Shown here: in pieces, positions 34,461 through 43,350 of the stretch
Position numbering within the stretch: position 1 is the stretch's first letter
How the letters are laid out: every line of letters begins with the position of its first letter
Assembly (NCBI GenBank): GCA_019416425.1
Contig: DXXK01000076.1
Location: 1-62,334 of the forward strand
Source: Bacteroidales bacterium
GTDB taxonomy: Bacteria; Bacteroidota; Bacteroidia; Bacteroidales; Muribaculaceae
Length of the DNA: 62,334 bases
Direction: 5' to 3'
Notes under the pieces: generated by a model
What the model saw: only the letters and a program-made list of their open reading frames with translations
Databases searched by the model: none
Told to the model about the DNA's origin: nothing
Position numbers and translations under genes: made by a program

Positions 34461-35987
34461 ATGGAAAAGATTCTGATACTTGATTTCGGGTCGCAGTACA
34501 CCCAGCTCATCGCGCGCCGCGTGCGTGAACTGAACGTGTATTGCGAGATTCACCCGTTCGACAAGATGCCGGAGATCGACGCCGACACCAAGGGAGTGAT
34601 CCTGTCGGGCAGTCCCTCTTCGGTACGCGACGAGGACGCCCCGCGTCCGGATCTGTCGCAGATCAAGGGCAAGCTGCCGCTGCTGGGCGTATGCTACGGC
34701 GCGCAGTACCTGGCCTACGCCTACGGCGGCGAGGTGGAGGGTGCCCCCAGCCGTGAGTATGGCCGCGCCATGCTGACCGTCGTGGACCCCGAGGACCCTT
34801 TGATGAAAGGTCTCCCTTCGCCCACGCAGGTATGGATGTCGCACGGCGACACCATCACCTCCGTCCCGGCAAACTACAAGGTTATCGGCTCCACCGATAA
34901 CGTTAAGTACGCCGCCTTCCATATCGAGGGCGAGATGACCTGGGGCATCCAGTTCCATCCGGAGGTGTTCCATTCCACGGATGGCCCGAAGCTGCTGTCC
35001 AACTATGTGATGGAGATATGCGGCTGCTCGGGCACTTGGAGTCCGGCGTCGTTCATCGACTCGACCGTGGCCGAGCTCAAGGACAAGATCGGTGACGACA
35101 AGGTTATACTGGGTCTGTCGGGTGGAGTGGATTCCTCGGTTGCAGCTGTCCTGCTGCACAAGGCCATCGGCAGCAACCTGCACTGTATATTCGTAAACAA
35201 CGGTCTGCTTCGCGCCAATGAGTTCGAGGATGTGCTTGCCTCCTACAAGGGCATGGGCCTGAACGTGACGGGCGTCGACGCTTCGGAACGGTTCTACAAT
35301 GACCTGAAGGGCGTGACGGATCCGGAGCAGAAGCGTAAGATTATCGGTCGCGATTTCGTCGAGGTATTCAACGCCGAGGCCAAGAAAGAGGAGAATGCGC
35401 GCTGGCTGGGCCAGGGTACCATCTATCCCGACGTGATCGAGAGCTGCTCGGTCAAGGGTCCGTCGGCCACAATCAAGTCGCACCACAATGTAGGCGGTCT
35501 GCCCAAGGAGATGAACCTGAAGGTTGTGGAGCCGTTGCGTCTGCTGTTCAAGGACGAGGTCCGCCGTGTCGGCAAAGCGTTGGGTATCGACCAGTCGCTG
35601 TTAGGCCGCCATCCCTTCCCGGGCCCCGGTCTGGGTATCCGCATACTGGGCGAGGTTACGGCCGAGAAGGTCCGCGTGTTGCAGCAGGCTGACAAGATCT
35701 TCATCGATAACCTGCGCGAGTCCGGTTGGTACGACAAGGTATGGCAGGCCGGCGTGATGCTGCTGCCTGTGCAGAGTGTCGGCGTGATGGGTGATGAGCG
35801 TACGTACGAGAGCTGCGTGGCGCTCCGTGCGGTGATCTCCACCGACGGCATGACCGCCGACTGGGTACATCTGCCGTACGAGCTGCTGGCCAAGGTCAGC
35901 AACGAGATCATCAACAAGGTCCGCGGCGTGAACCGCGTTGTCTACGACATCTCCTCCAAGCCGCCAGCCACCATCGAGTGGGAGTAA
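34461..35987 (+). CDS. guaA: GMP synthase (glutamine-hydrolysing)
   Basis: GuaA aminates XMP to GMP using glutamine and ATP. The 508-residue chain has an N-terminal class I glutaminase (LLGVCYGAQYLAYAYGG, nucleophile Cys; GIQFHPEVFHS), an ATP pyrophosphatase P-loop SGGVDSSVAAVLL, and the C-terminal dimerisation part ending KPPATIEWE. It is the last gene of the purine operon and is followed by a strong terminator at 36007-36042. Confidence 0.96.
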   Translation: MEKILILDFGSQYTQLIARRVRELNVYCEIHPFDKMPEIDADTKGVILSGSPSSVRDEDAPRPDLSQIKGKLPLLGVCYGAQYLAYAYGGEVEGAPSREYGRAMLTVVDPEDPLMKGLPSPTQVWMSHGDTITSVPANYKVIGSTDNVKYAAFHIEGEMTWGIQFHPEVFHSTDGPKLLSNYVMEICGCSGTWSPASFIDSTVAELKDKIGDDKVILGLSGGVDSSVAAVLLHKAIGSNLHCIFVNNGLLRANEFEDVLASYKGMGLNVTGVDASERFYNDLKGVTDPEQKRKIIGRDFVEVFNAEAKKEENARWLGQGTIYPDVIESCSVKGPSATIKSHHNVGGLPKEMNLKVVEPLRLLFKDEVRRVGKALGIDQSLLGRHPFPGPGLGIRILGEVTAEKVRVLQQADKIFIDNLRESGWYDKVWQAGVMLLPVQSVGVMGDERTYESCVALRAVISTDGMTADWVHLPYELLAKVSNEIINKVRGVNRVVYDISSKPPATIEWE

Positions 35988-36006
35988 TCGGCTTTACTGA
36001 ACTGCG

Positions 36007-36042
36007 TTTTACCGGAGTCCCCACGGGGACTCCGGTAAAATC
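36007..36042 (+). terminator. Terminator of the purine operon
   Basis: TTTTACCGGAGTCCCC and GGGGACTCCGGTAAAA form an almost loop-free perfect stem around 36007-36040, flanked by A- and T-runs. It lies 20 bases after guaA. Confidence 0.85.
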
Positions 36043-36055
36043 ATAATTATGAATT

Positions 36056-36106
36056 TTATAACTTTTATAACTCTTATAACTCTTAAAAATCTTATGAAAC
36101 TTATAC
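36056..36106. repeat. 9-base tandem repeats before the four-helix-bundle gene
   Basis: About five units of the form ATAACTCTT (ATAACTTTT, ATAACTCTT twice, then two degenerate copies). A similar 9-base array of RGACTTATA occurs at 52245-52279 upstream of the TPR/tat genes. AT-rich; role unknown. Confidence 0.55.
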
Positions 36107-36135
36107 TCAATTACTAACCCTCAATATCCTTAGCC

Positions 36136-36699
36136 ATGAATCCTAACGGCTTCCTCAAACTTGCCGGAGACTTATCTAATTGGAACATCTATCGCAAGGC
36201 TGCCTGCGTCTCGGACGTCACGGAGATGTTTATCCGCCGCGCTTTCTCATATTCAAGTCGGACCGAGGACCGGATGAGGCAGGCCGCACGCAGCTGCAAG
36301 CAAAATATCGTCGAGGGAATTACAGACGCTACAGTGTCGATGGTAATGGGAATCCGGCTTGTCGGAGTGGCACGAGGTTCGTTGCGTGAGCTCATGGAGG
36401 ATTATCTTGACTACCTGTATCAAAACGATTTGAGGATTTGGGAATTAAACGAGCCAGTCACAATCAGGGCACGTCAATTTTGTAAGCAATGTGATGATCG
36501 GAGGGAATTCAAGGCAAAGTGCAAGGACTGTACGGATGAGGCGGTAGCCAACATTATGATTACCGAGCTACGGCAGTTAGATGCCATGCCGGCATCCCTG
36601 CTCGAGAAGATGGAGCAGCAATTCCTGGCCGAAGGGGGCCTTAGGGGATCCATGTTCAAATCCCGCCTTGACTGGCGCAAATCCCACCTTGGCTTCTAA
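36136..36699 (+). CDS. Four-helix-bundle (23S IVS/S23-like) protein with suffix domain
   Basis: A 187-residue protein. Residues about 35-110 (RRAFSYSSRTEDRMRQAARS, KQNIVEGI, GSLRELMEDYLDYL) match the four-helix-bundle family related to proteins encoded in 23S rRNA intervening sequences and to Avd of diversity-generating retroelements. A C-terminal segment with a CKQCDDRREFKAKCKDC cluster fits the Bacteroidales suffix version; its cysteines could bind a metal (inference). No reverse transcriptase or template repeat is nearby, so a link to retroelements is not supported. It stands alone behind 9-base AT repeats. Confidence 0.8.
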   Translation: MNPNGFLKLAGDLSNWNIYRKAACVSDVTEMFIRRAFSYSSRTEDRMRQAARSCKQNIVEGITDATVSMVMGIRLVGVARGSLRELMEDYLDYLYQNDLRIWELNEPVTIRARQFCKQCDDRREFKAKCKDCTDEAVANIMITELRQLDAMPASLLEKMEQQFLAEGGLRGSMFKSRLDWRKSHLGF

Positions 36700-36999
36700 T
36701 GCCAATCTTACCCCGATGTGTGCCGTGCGTCCCTTAGTATGTTGAACCCTCTCCACACTGCCGGGACAACAACGATATCATTGCAAAATCCCTGTTATCC
36801 GCGAATCAAGGCTCCTGCCGTATCTCCAATGTTGTCTTAATCTTGGCAGGACGCCGACATGCCGACTTGTATGTTTAATATTTTTTAACACTAAAACCTC
36901 TTTTATTTAAAAACTTTTAATTTACTTTGTATCTAATTACATCACGCTTACAATTTCAAGACAGTGAACTATAATTATAAATCAAATTCAGAACCGATC
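36700..36999. other. Intergenic interval without recognised gene
   Basis: About 300 bases. The 3' half is AT-rich with TTTACTTTG near 36922, one base short of the -7 consensus, which could serve the secreted-protein/SusD-like pair downstream. Nothing else was identified. Confidence 0.4.
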
Positions 37000-37551
37000 A
37001 TGAAGAAAATCCACATGAAGTTGCTGGTCATCCTGGCGTTGCTGGGATTGACTCTGCCCGCCATTGGCCAAGACTGCATGATGCATATCCGAACGGTCAA
37101 TGGGGAGACCCTGGATGTCAAAGTCGTCGAGTCTGCAACCGCAAGCACATACGGAAATCTGCCTGCATACCCGGCCTCGGTGTTTTATGCCAGTACAGGC
37201 CAGATTACAACCGCCGAGGATGGTCGTCCCGTTCCTGTGGTGGTTGACGGCGTAGCCCAGGGAGCCATTCTCTGCGAGATGCTCGTTTCGGAGATTGCAG
37301 AAATCAATTTTTCGGGGTTGAGCGCCATAAGCGAAGTCTCAGGCGATCACCCGGGCGTCACCGTAATCGATGGCGTGATGCGCATCAGCCATGTTGCCGG
37401 CCCCGTGCATGTCACCGTGGCAGCGATATCAGGAGTGATTGAATATAATGACATCATCACGGCCGATACGGAAATAGACCTTAACCGTTACGGCAAAGGA
37501 GTACATTCAATAACCGTCGGCTCCCTTACCTTTAAAATCCTTGTACAATGA
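37000..37551 (+). CDS. Small secreted protein with sorting-domain-like end
   Basis: A 183-residue precursor with a signal peptide (MKKIHMKLLVILALLGLTLP, cleavage near AIGQ). The body has no domain I recognise. The last 45 residues (MRISHVAGPVHVTVA, then GKGVHSITVGSLTFKILVQ) have the rhythm of a degenerate T9SS type A sorting domain, but the usual DG and GIYI features are weak. The in-frame GTG at 36964 is ignored, as the ATG gives a clean signal. It overlaps the SusD-like gene by 4 bases (ATGA), so the two are translationally coupled and probably act together. Confidence 0.65.
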   Translation: MKKIHMKLLVILALLGLTLPAIGQDCMMHIRTVNGETLDVKVVESATASTYGNLPAYPASVFYASTGQITTAEDGRPVPVVVDGVAQGAILCEMLVSEIAEINFSGLSAISEVSGDHPGVTVIDGVMRISHVAGPVHVTVAAISGVIEYNDIITADTEIDLNRYGKGVHSITVGSLTFKILVQ

Positions 37552-39998
37552 AAGCATCCATAAACATCATAACGACAGCATTGCTGACATTGCTGTCAGC
37601 GATCGGCGCCACAGCCGCGGAACCGAATCCCAGTGCCGGCACCCGCGTAGACTATATCAATTCCCAAGGTCAGCGCTTTTGGTCCAGTGATATCGATGCC
37701 TATCAGAATGGACAACTGCTTTTCCAGGTGAACCATGGCGAAAATGGCTGGTATGTAGTCAACTCTCAGTATTTCGGTGACGAAGAGACACGTGTAAACA
37801 GCGTCAGGTTCGTGCCATGGGGGACTGAGTCATACAGCATTGACCTTGACACCGACATTCCGACGGAATATTATGTAAAACCTTCGGATAATTCGAATAA
37901 CCGGAAGCCCGGACGTATCAAGGCCAATGAGGGAGCCAACTTCAACGTCCAGTGCGGTGATACCGTTGTGCTCGTTATGGAACTCCCCGATAAGGCATAC
38001 CCCTCCCTGGATTTCCTGTATTGCTATACTGAGGTGTTGCCGAATGGTGAAGAGAACTGGCAGGAGACTACAGCCACTCCATTCCTCTATTATTCCGGCG
38101 GCCCATGGATTCTTAATCCTCGACTCCTGACGCAGGCCGATCAGCTGGATAAGTATCTTTCCGAATACATAAAAGGAAGTCCGTCATATACCCGGCTTCC
38201 CGAAACAGATAAATGCAAAAACCGGTGGGGATATGAGTTCGTCATGCCGAATGAACCCTTCAAGATTAAAATCGGGTTTGATTATGCCGACGGCAGAGTG
38301 TTGAGGAATTCAGTTCTCACCACATTATATAAATCTCTTTATACACAATTTCATGATTTGGACTTCAACGGCAATACCGGTGAGAACTGGATTATGCGTT
38401 ACTTCGGTGACGGAATGTCGCAGGAACAGATCAATAATCTGACAATAAGTGATACAGGCTTCACAGGTATGTCCCATCTGAATAAAGCAAACCTCCTACC
38501 TTCAGCCATACCCTGGGCGGATTATTACTGCGGCATCATACTCTCCAATATGATACTTGACCATCTCGATGTGTTCGACAGAGCCACAGAGAGGGAGAAG
38601 GACAATGCCAAGGCCCAGCTTCTCGCCCTGCGTGCCCACTGCTATACCCGCATTCTGCAGATATACGGCAAACGCTGGCAGGATTCGGAAAACGGAGCCG
38701 CTCTTTGCGCTCCTTTGATACTCGGCTCCAAAGACATACAGAAACCTCTCTCTTCAATGAAGGACATCAAGGATCGAATCTATGAAGATCTTGACAAAGC
38801 CTTGCAGATATTCCAGGGCGGCTCCTTCAATCGTATCGACATCCTGCAGCCCGACCTCAATGTGGCCCGAGGCTTGAAGATGCGTGCCGCCCTTCTGACC
38901 GAAGACTGGATTACAGCCAGGGATATGGCTCAGCTGATTCTCGCCGATGTGCCTCTTTCCACAAATGCCGATATGCTGTCGGGATTCTATAAGCGCCGTG
39001 ACAGCTGGATCTGGGGTGCCTCAAGCAACGCTGTCTTTGACAAATTGAGTACACAAATTTATTACTGGTCACCCCAGAACTATAACTCATGCAACGGCGC
39101 ATATCCGCCTTTCTGGGGCGTGGGTGCCAGCGCCATCGACCGTGACCTCTGGCTTCAGATTCAGGGAAAGGACATCCGCCGCTCGCTGTTCGCTATGCCG
39201 GAGATGCTGGACAACGCCAGAATGAAAGAACCGGGCAACTGGTACAATCCTGATAACGTAACTTTCGACCAACTCTTCTTCTTGATTAACAACAGTCAGG
39301 ACAAAGCTGCAATGGCTGTGGCCAGGCAGTACAAGGCCTCTCGCCCGGAGACTAAAGCATTCATATATGGAGTTGATGATTACAGCTATGTGCCCATTCC
39401 TTTCGGTGCCCAGCTGAAGTTCTGGAGTACGGGTGACAGCTATGGATACGACTATTCAGATTACAATGGCGATGCGGCCACCTTGTTCATGCGCAGCGAC
39501 GAGGCATTGCTGACACAGGCGGAGGCCTGCTTTATGCTGGGAGATGAGGCGACAGCGAGAGACCTTGTCAACAAATTGAACACAATGCGCCAGTGTGACG
39601 CATCCGCGTCCTCGGGTCAGAGTCTTCTTGACGAGATACGTTTCACGTGGCGCATAGAGCTGTGGGGCGAAGGATTCGGTTTCTTCGACCGGAAACGCTG
39701 GAATCTCCCCATAACCCGCAATATCTGGGTTGCAAACGACCCCGATTCAGGCAACTGGCCTGCACCTCAGACCCCGGCTGCCGAGGTTTCCACATCTGCG
39801 GCTAACGGCTGGCGTGCTCCGATACCGGCATATTACGTGAAACAGAATCCCAACATCGATATTTCCAAGATGGATTATTCTGACGTGACAGGCTATACAG
39901 CCGATGAGTCGGCTCCGGCAGCCGCAGGCTCCGAACGGAATCTGCGGGCAGTGTCCGAAGAAATGCAGAGCGGCATCGACACCTCAGTCACGTTCTGA
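37548..39998 (+). CDS. RagB/SusD-like protein with long N-terminal extension
   Basis: An 816-residue precursor. Residues from about 270 match the SusD fold: IPWADYYCGIILSNMILDHL, an RAHCYTRILQIYG TPR helix near 358, and DEALLTQAEACFMLGDEATA near 650. The first 250 residues after the signal are an unrecognised beta-rich domain. SusD proteins normally are lipoproteins that lid a SusC transporter; here the signal ends IGATAAEP without a lipobox Cys, and no SusC gene lies beside it. It overlaps the preceding secreted-protein gene by 4 bases. It could be a secreted glycan binder rather than an uptake protein (inference). Confidence 0.78.
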   Translation: MKASINIITTALLTLLSAIGATAAEPNPSAGTRVDYINSQGQRFWSSDIDAYQNGQLLFQVNHGENGWYVVNSQYFGDEETRVNSVRFVPWGTESYSIDLDTDIPTEYYVKPSDNSNNRKPGRIKANEGANFNVQCGDTVVLVMELPDKAYPSLDFLYCYTEVLPNGEENWQETTATPFLYYSGGPWILNPRLLTQADQLDKYLSEYIKGSPSYTRLPETDKCKNRWGYEFVMPNEPFKIKIGFDYADGRVLRNSVLTTLYKSLYTQFHDLDFNGNTGENWIMRYFGDGMSQEQINNLTISDTGFTGMSHLNKANLLPSAIPWADYYCGIILSNMILDHLDVFDRATEREKDNAKAQLLALRAHCYTRILQIYGKRWQDSENGAALCAPLILGSKDIQKPLSSMKDIKDRIYEDLDKALQIFQGGSFNRIDILQPDLNVARGLKMRAALLTEDWITARDMAQLILADVPLSTNADMLSGFYKRRDSWIWGASSNAVFDKLSTQIYYWSPQNYNSCNGAYPPFWGVGASAIDRDLWLQIQGKDIRRSLFAMPEMLDNARMKEPGNWYNPDNVTFDQLFFLINNSQDKAAMAVARQYKASRPETKAFIYGVDDYSYVPIPFGAQLKFWSTGDSYGYDYSDYNGDAATLFMRSDEALLTQAEACFMLGDEATARDLVNKLNTMRQCDASASSGQSLLDEIRFTWRIELWGEGFGFFDRKRWNLPITRNIWVANDPDSGNWPAPQTPAAEVSTSAANGWRAPIPAYYVKQNPNIDISKMDYSDVTGYTADESAPAAAGSERNLRAVSEEMQSGIDTSVTF

Positions 39999-40029
39999 CA
40001 TTCATTCCAATCCACAACACCTTAAATGA

Positions 40030-40066
40030 AACCGGGAGAGCGGACAATCCTCCGCTCTCCCGGATT
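40030..40066. terminator. Bidirectional terminator
   Basis: A perfect 13-base stem, CCGGGAGAGCGGA (40032-40044) with TCCGCTCTCCCGG (40051-40063), between the convergent SusD-like gene and the Ca2+ ATPase gene. Confidence 0.8.
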
Positions 40067-40097
40067 TGCTTTAGTGGCCGGGTCGGAAATGGTTTGG

Positions 40098-42749
40098 TTA
40101 CTTCTTGAAGAGACGGGACAGCTCGCCGATCCAGAGCACCAGGGAGGTGCCGCAGATGATTATAACCCAGTCGATTAGCTTCAGCGGCTCGACGTTGAAG
40201 AACTCGCCGCCGATGCTGACTATCAGTATCTGACCCAGGAAGATGGCAAGTGCAATAGACAGGAAACCTTTGCAGCCCTTGAAATGGAACGCGGAGCGTC
40301 CGGTCTCGAACGCGCGTGCGTTGAACATGTTCCAGAACTGCAGGAACACGAAGATGGTGAAGAACAGGGAGAGCTCATATCCGGTGAGTCCCGTATTGGC
40401 CCCCATGGGCACGCTGCCGACCTGCGTCAGGCAGGTGAGGGCTGTGTGCTCGAAGTAGTAGAGCAACCCGAGCAGGAACAGGAAGAACACACCGCCCACA
40501 CCGATGATGGATTTCCACATGGGGTGGTTGATGATGAAAGCCGTGCGCGAACGCGGCTTCTCCTTCATTACCGACCGCGAGGGAGGCAGCGAGGCCAGCG
40601 CCATGGCCGCGAAGGTGTCCATTATCAGGTTTACCCAGAGCATCTGGGTCACTGTCAGCGGCGACTGCATGCCCATGAAGGATCCGAACAGGACTATGAG
40701 GCAGGCGGCGACATTTAAGGTCAACTGGAACAGTATGAAGCGCTGGATGTTCTGGTACAGCGAGCGACCCCACATCACGGCACGGCCGATGGATGAGAAG
40801 GAGTTGTCGATGATGGTTATGTCGGATGCCTCCTTGGCCACGGACGTGCCGTCGCCCATCGACAGGCCCACATGGGCGGTCTTCAAGGCCGGGGCGTCGT
40901 TGGTGCCGTCACCCGTCACGGCCACTACCTCATTGTTGGCCTGAAGGGCCTCCACCAAGCGCTTCTTATCCATAGGTCGGGCGCGCGCGATGATCTTCAG
41001 GTCCTCAACACGTTCCTTGAGCTGCCGGTCGGACAACTCGGCGAACTCCGTTCCCGTTATGATGTTGCGGTCACCGTCGACATCATCGTTCCACAGACCG
41101 ATCTGACGTCCGATCTCCTTGGCGGTTCCAGGGGTATCGCCGGTCACAATCTTGACCTTGATACCGGCATCCAGAACCTCCCTGACGGCATCGGGAACAT
41201 CCGCGCGAACAGGGTCGGAGATAGCTACGATACCTAAGAATGTCAGACGGTCGGCGACCACCTTGCTGTTCTCGATGGTCCTGTCGCCATCCTTGAGTTC
41301 CTGATATGCGAAGCCCAAGGTTCGCATGGCTTGGTTCTGATATTCCAGCAGCTGTGCGTCGATTTCCTCTTTGGTCACCCCGGGAGTGTCCTTGCACATG
41401 CCGAAGATAATCTCCGGAGCGCCTTTCACATACAGGATCTTCTTACCGGTGGCGGACTTGACCACAGTGGCCATATATTTACGTTCCGTGCTGAACGGAA
41501 GCTCCTCGATACGCTGTGTCTTCTCCTTGACGTCAAGATAATTTATGCCGCGTTTACGCAGCCACAGCAGCAGCGCTCCCTCGGTGGGATTGCCGAGTAC
41601 CTGCGGCTTGTCGCCCGACAGGTCGAGCTGGGCAGTTGAGTTTACGGCTATGCCCTCAACAAGTACCTCGTCCGACGGGTTGCCGTAGAAATTGGTCCGG
41701 GCCACCTGCATCTGGTTCTGCGTCAACGTACCTGTCTTGTCGGTGCATATCACAGTCGTGGCGCCCATTGTCTCGCAGGCATGCATCTTGCGGACCAGGT
41801 TGTTGGTCTTGAGCATACGGCGCATGGAGTAGGCCAGCGAAAGCGTCACAGCCATAGGCAGACCTTCCGGCACAGCAACCACCACGAGTGTTACGGCCAC
41901 CATCAGCGTCTGTAGGAAGTAGGCCAGGAACGATATCCAGTCGAAATCAGGCACGTTGATGAAATACATCACTATGCGGCCTATGACAATGGCTATGGCT
42001 ATTCCATATGAGGCCTTGGATATCAGCCCTCCCAGACGGTCCAGCTGCTCGTTCAGGGGAGTCTTGACGCTGTCGTCGATCTGGGCGGCCACGAACACCT
42101 TGCCGTTCTCGGTCTTGTCGCCCACTGCCAGCACGCGCATGATTCCGTGGCCTTCCATGATCTTGGTGCCACGCATGGCGTGGTTGCTCGGGAACGTGGC
42201 ATCCTTGTCGAAGTCCGCGGGGTCGGTGGTCTTGTGGCAGATTGGCTCGCCCGTCAGTGTGGACTCGTCTATGTTAAGCATCACGGCCTCGAGCAGCTCG
42301 CCGTCGGCCGGGACCTCCTCGCCCGTATTGAGAATCACGATATCGCCGACAACGACATCCTTCTTGGGAATCTGCATGGCGTTGCCGTTGCGGATCACCT
42401 GTACCGGCTCGTCATCGTTGACCTGATTGAGCAACGCAAACTCCTTGTCGGCCTTCAGTTCGAATATGAATGCCAATCCGGTGGCCAGGAGAATCGCGAT
42501 GAAGATACCCACAGGTTCGAAGAATACGGTCGGACCTTGGTGCAGTCCCCAGAACTCATAGCATGAGATGCCGATTGACAGCACGCCCGCAATCATCAGG
42601 ATGATGATCAGCGGGTCCTTGAATTTTCCAAGGAACCGCTTCCACAGCGGTTCCTTGGCCGGTGGCGTCAGGATGTTGACACCGTTTTTCTGTCGGCTTT
42701 CCAACACTTCCGCGTCGGTCAGGCCGGTATAATGATGTTGCTGTGACAT
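40098..42749 (-). CDS. Ca2+-translocating P-type ATPase (P2, PMCA/SERCA-like)
   Basis: An 883-residue P-type pump. Visible: the cation N-terminal domain, actuator motif DESTLTGEP, the helix-4 ion site VAVPEGLP (Glu of the P2 type), phosphorylation motif DKTGTLTQ with Asp337, KGAPEIIF, and the hinge VTGDGTNDAPALK, with about ten membrane helices. By family it exports Ca2+ from the cytoplasm. No C-terminal calmodulin-like extension is present. It follows the prohibitin-like gene by 10 bases on the same transcript. Ion specificity is inferred from motifs. Confidence 0.9.
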   Translation of the reverse strand: MSQQHHYTGLTDAEVLESRQKNGVNILTPPAKEPLWKRFLGKFKDPLIIILMIAGVLSIGISCYEFWGLHQGPTVFFEPVGIFIAILLATGLAFIFELKADKEFALLNQVNDDEPVQVIRNGNAMQIPKKDVVVGDIVILNTGEEVPADGELLEAVMLNIDESTLTGEPICHKTTDPADFDKDATFPSNHAMRGTKIMEGHGIMRVLAVGDKTENGKVFVAAQIDDSVKTPLNEQLDRLGGLISKASYGIAIAIVIGRIVMYFINVPDFDWISFLAYFLQTLMVAVTLVVVAVPEGLPMAVTLSLAYSMRRMLKTNNLVRKMHACETMGATTVICTDKTGTLTQNQMQVARTNFYGNPSDEVLVEGIAVNSTAQLDLSGDKPQVLGNPTEGALLLWLRKRGINYLDVKEKTQRIEELPFSTERKYMATVVKSATGKKILYVKGAPEIIFGMCKDTPGVTKEEIDAQLLEYQNQAMRTLGFAYQELKDGDRTIENSKVVADRLTFLGIVAISDPVRADVPDAVREVLDAGIKVKIVTGDTPGTAKEIGRQIGLWNDDVDGDRNIITGTEFAELSDRQLKERVEDLKIIARARPMDKKRLVEALQANNEVVAVTGDGTNDAPALKTAHVGLSMGDGTSVAKEASDITIIDNSFSSIGRAVMWGRSLYQNIQRFILFQLTLNVAACLIVLFGSFMGMQSPLTVTQMLWVNLIMDTFAAMALASLPPSRSVMKEKPRSRTAFIINHPMWKSIIGVGGVFFLFLLGLLYYFEHTALTCLTQVGSVPMGANTGLTGYELSLFFTIFVFLQFWNMFNARAFETGRSAFHFKGCKGFLSIALAIFLGQILIVSIGGEFFNVEPLKLIDWVIIICGTSLVLWIGELSRLFKK

Positions 42750-42759
42750 GGCTTCCTGT

Positions 42760-43188
42760 TTATTCCTTTGGCAGGGTCAGCGCCCTGGTCGATTCAAGAA
42801 TTGGCAGATTGGTCTCGGTCGGCACATAGATTACCGTCTTGTCGCTGAGATCGGACTGCTGACGTACCCAGAGGTACTGGATATAGGTCGGCGTTATGCT
42901 TCCGTTCTCGATACGGATAGCCTCGGCAGCGCCTTTGGCACGCTCAACCTCGGCCTGTGCGTTCAGTTTCTCGGCCTCCAGATTGGCCTTGGCCTCCTCG
43001 ATCTTGATCTTACGGTTCTGCTCGGCCTTGGCGAACTCGGCCTTCCCTTCCATCTCCTGCGACCACACGTTGTACCAGGGCCGTACAAACGCCAAAGCCA
43101 CGATCAGCAGCACCAGGGCGCCCACGCACCACAGCGCTCCCTTGACGAGCTTGGCGTTAACATTGATATTGTTTCCGTTATTATACAT
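42760..43188 (-). CDS. Short prohibitin/SPFH-like membrane protein
   Basis: A 142-residue protein: a hydrophilic start (MYNNGNNINVNAKLV), one membrane helix (about 18-36), then a long charged coiled coil of A/E/K heptads (QNRKIKIEEAKANLEAEKLN) and the ending AEAIRIENGSITPTYIQYLW and IYVPTETNLPIL. The coiled coil and end resemble the C-terminal part of prohibitin/HflK-type SPFH proteins, but the SPFH core is absent. It lies 10 bases upstream of the Ca2+ pump, so it may organise or regulate it (inference). Confidence 0.65.
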   Translation of the reverse strand: MYNNGNNINVNAKLVKGALWCVGALVLLIVALAFVRPWYNVWSQEMEGKAEFAKAEQNRKIKIEEAKANLEAEKLNAQAEVERAKGAAEAIRIENGSITPTYIQYLWVRQQSDLSDKTVIYVPTETNLPILESTRALTLPKE

Positions 43189-43254
43189 AATTCATAGTGT
43201 TTAATCAGTCGGTCTTTTGAAGTTGTCTAAGCATCTTCCTTAACATATTAAACA

Positions 43255-43262
43255 CAAAATTA
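43255..43262 (-). promoter_or_regulatory. -7 element TAATTTTG of the prohibitin-like/Ca2+ ATPase operon
   Basis: Minus-strand TAATTTTG, 67 bases before the ATG at 43188. A correctly spaced -33 TTG was not found. Confidence 0.5.
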
Positions 43263-43350
43263 CTGCAAGGTTGCCTTACAAGAGTAATTTTCACAATATT
43301 TCAGTTCGATTTCGATACTTTTATCGGATTCATCCTGCAATGTTGCAACC

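Noticed and set aside
36136..36699. Four-helix-bundle gene as Avd of a diversity-generating retroelement
   Set aside because: No reverse transcriptase, template or variable repeat was found nearby.
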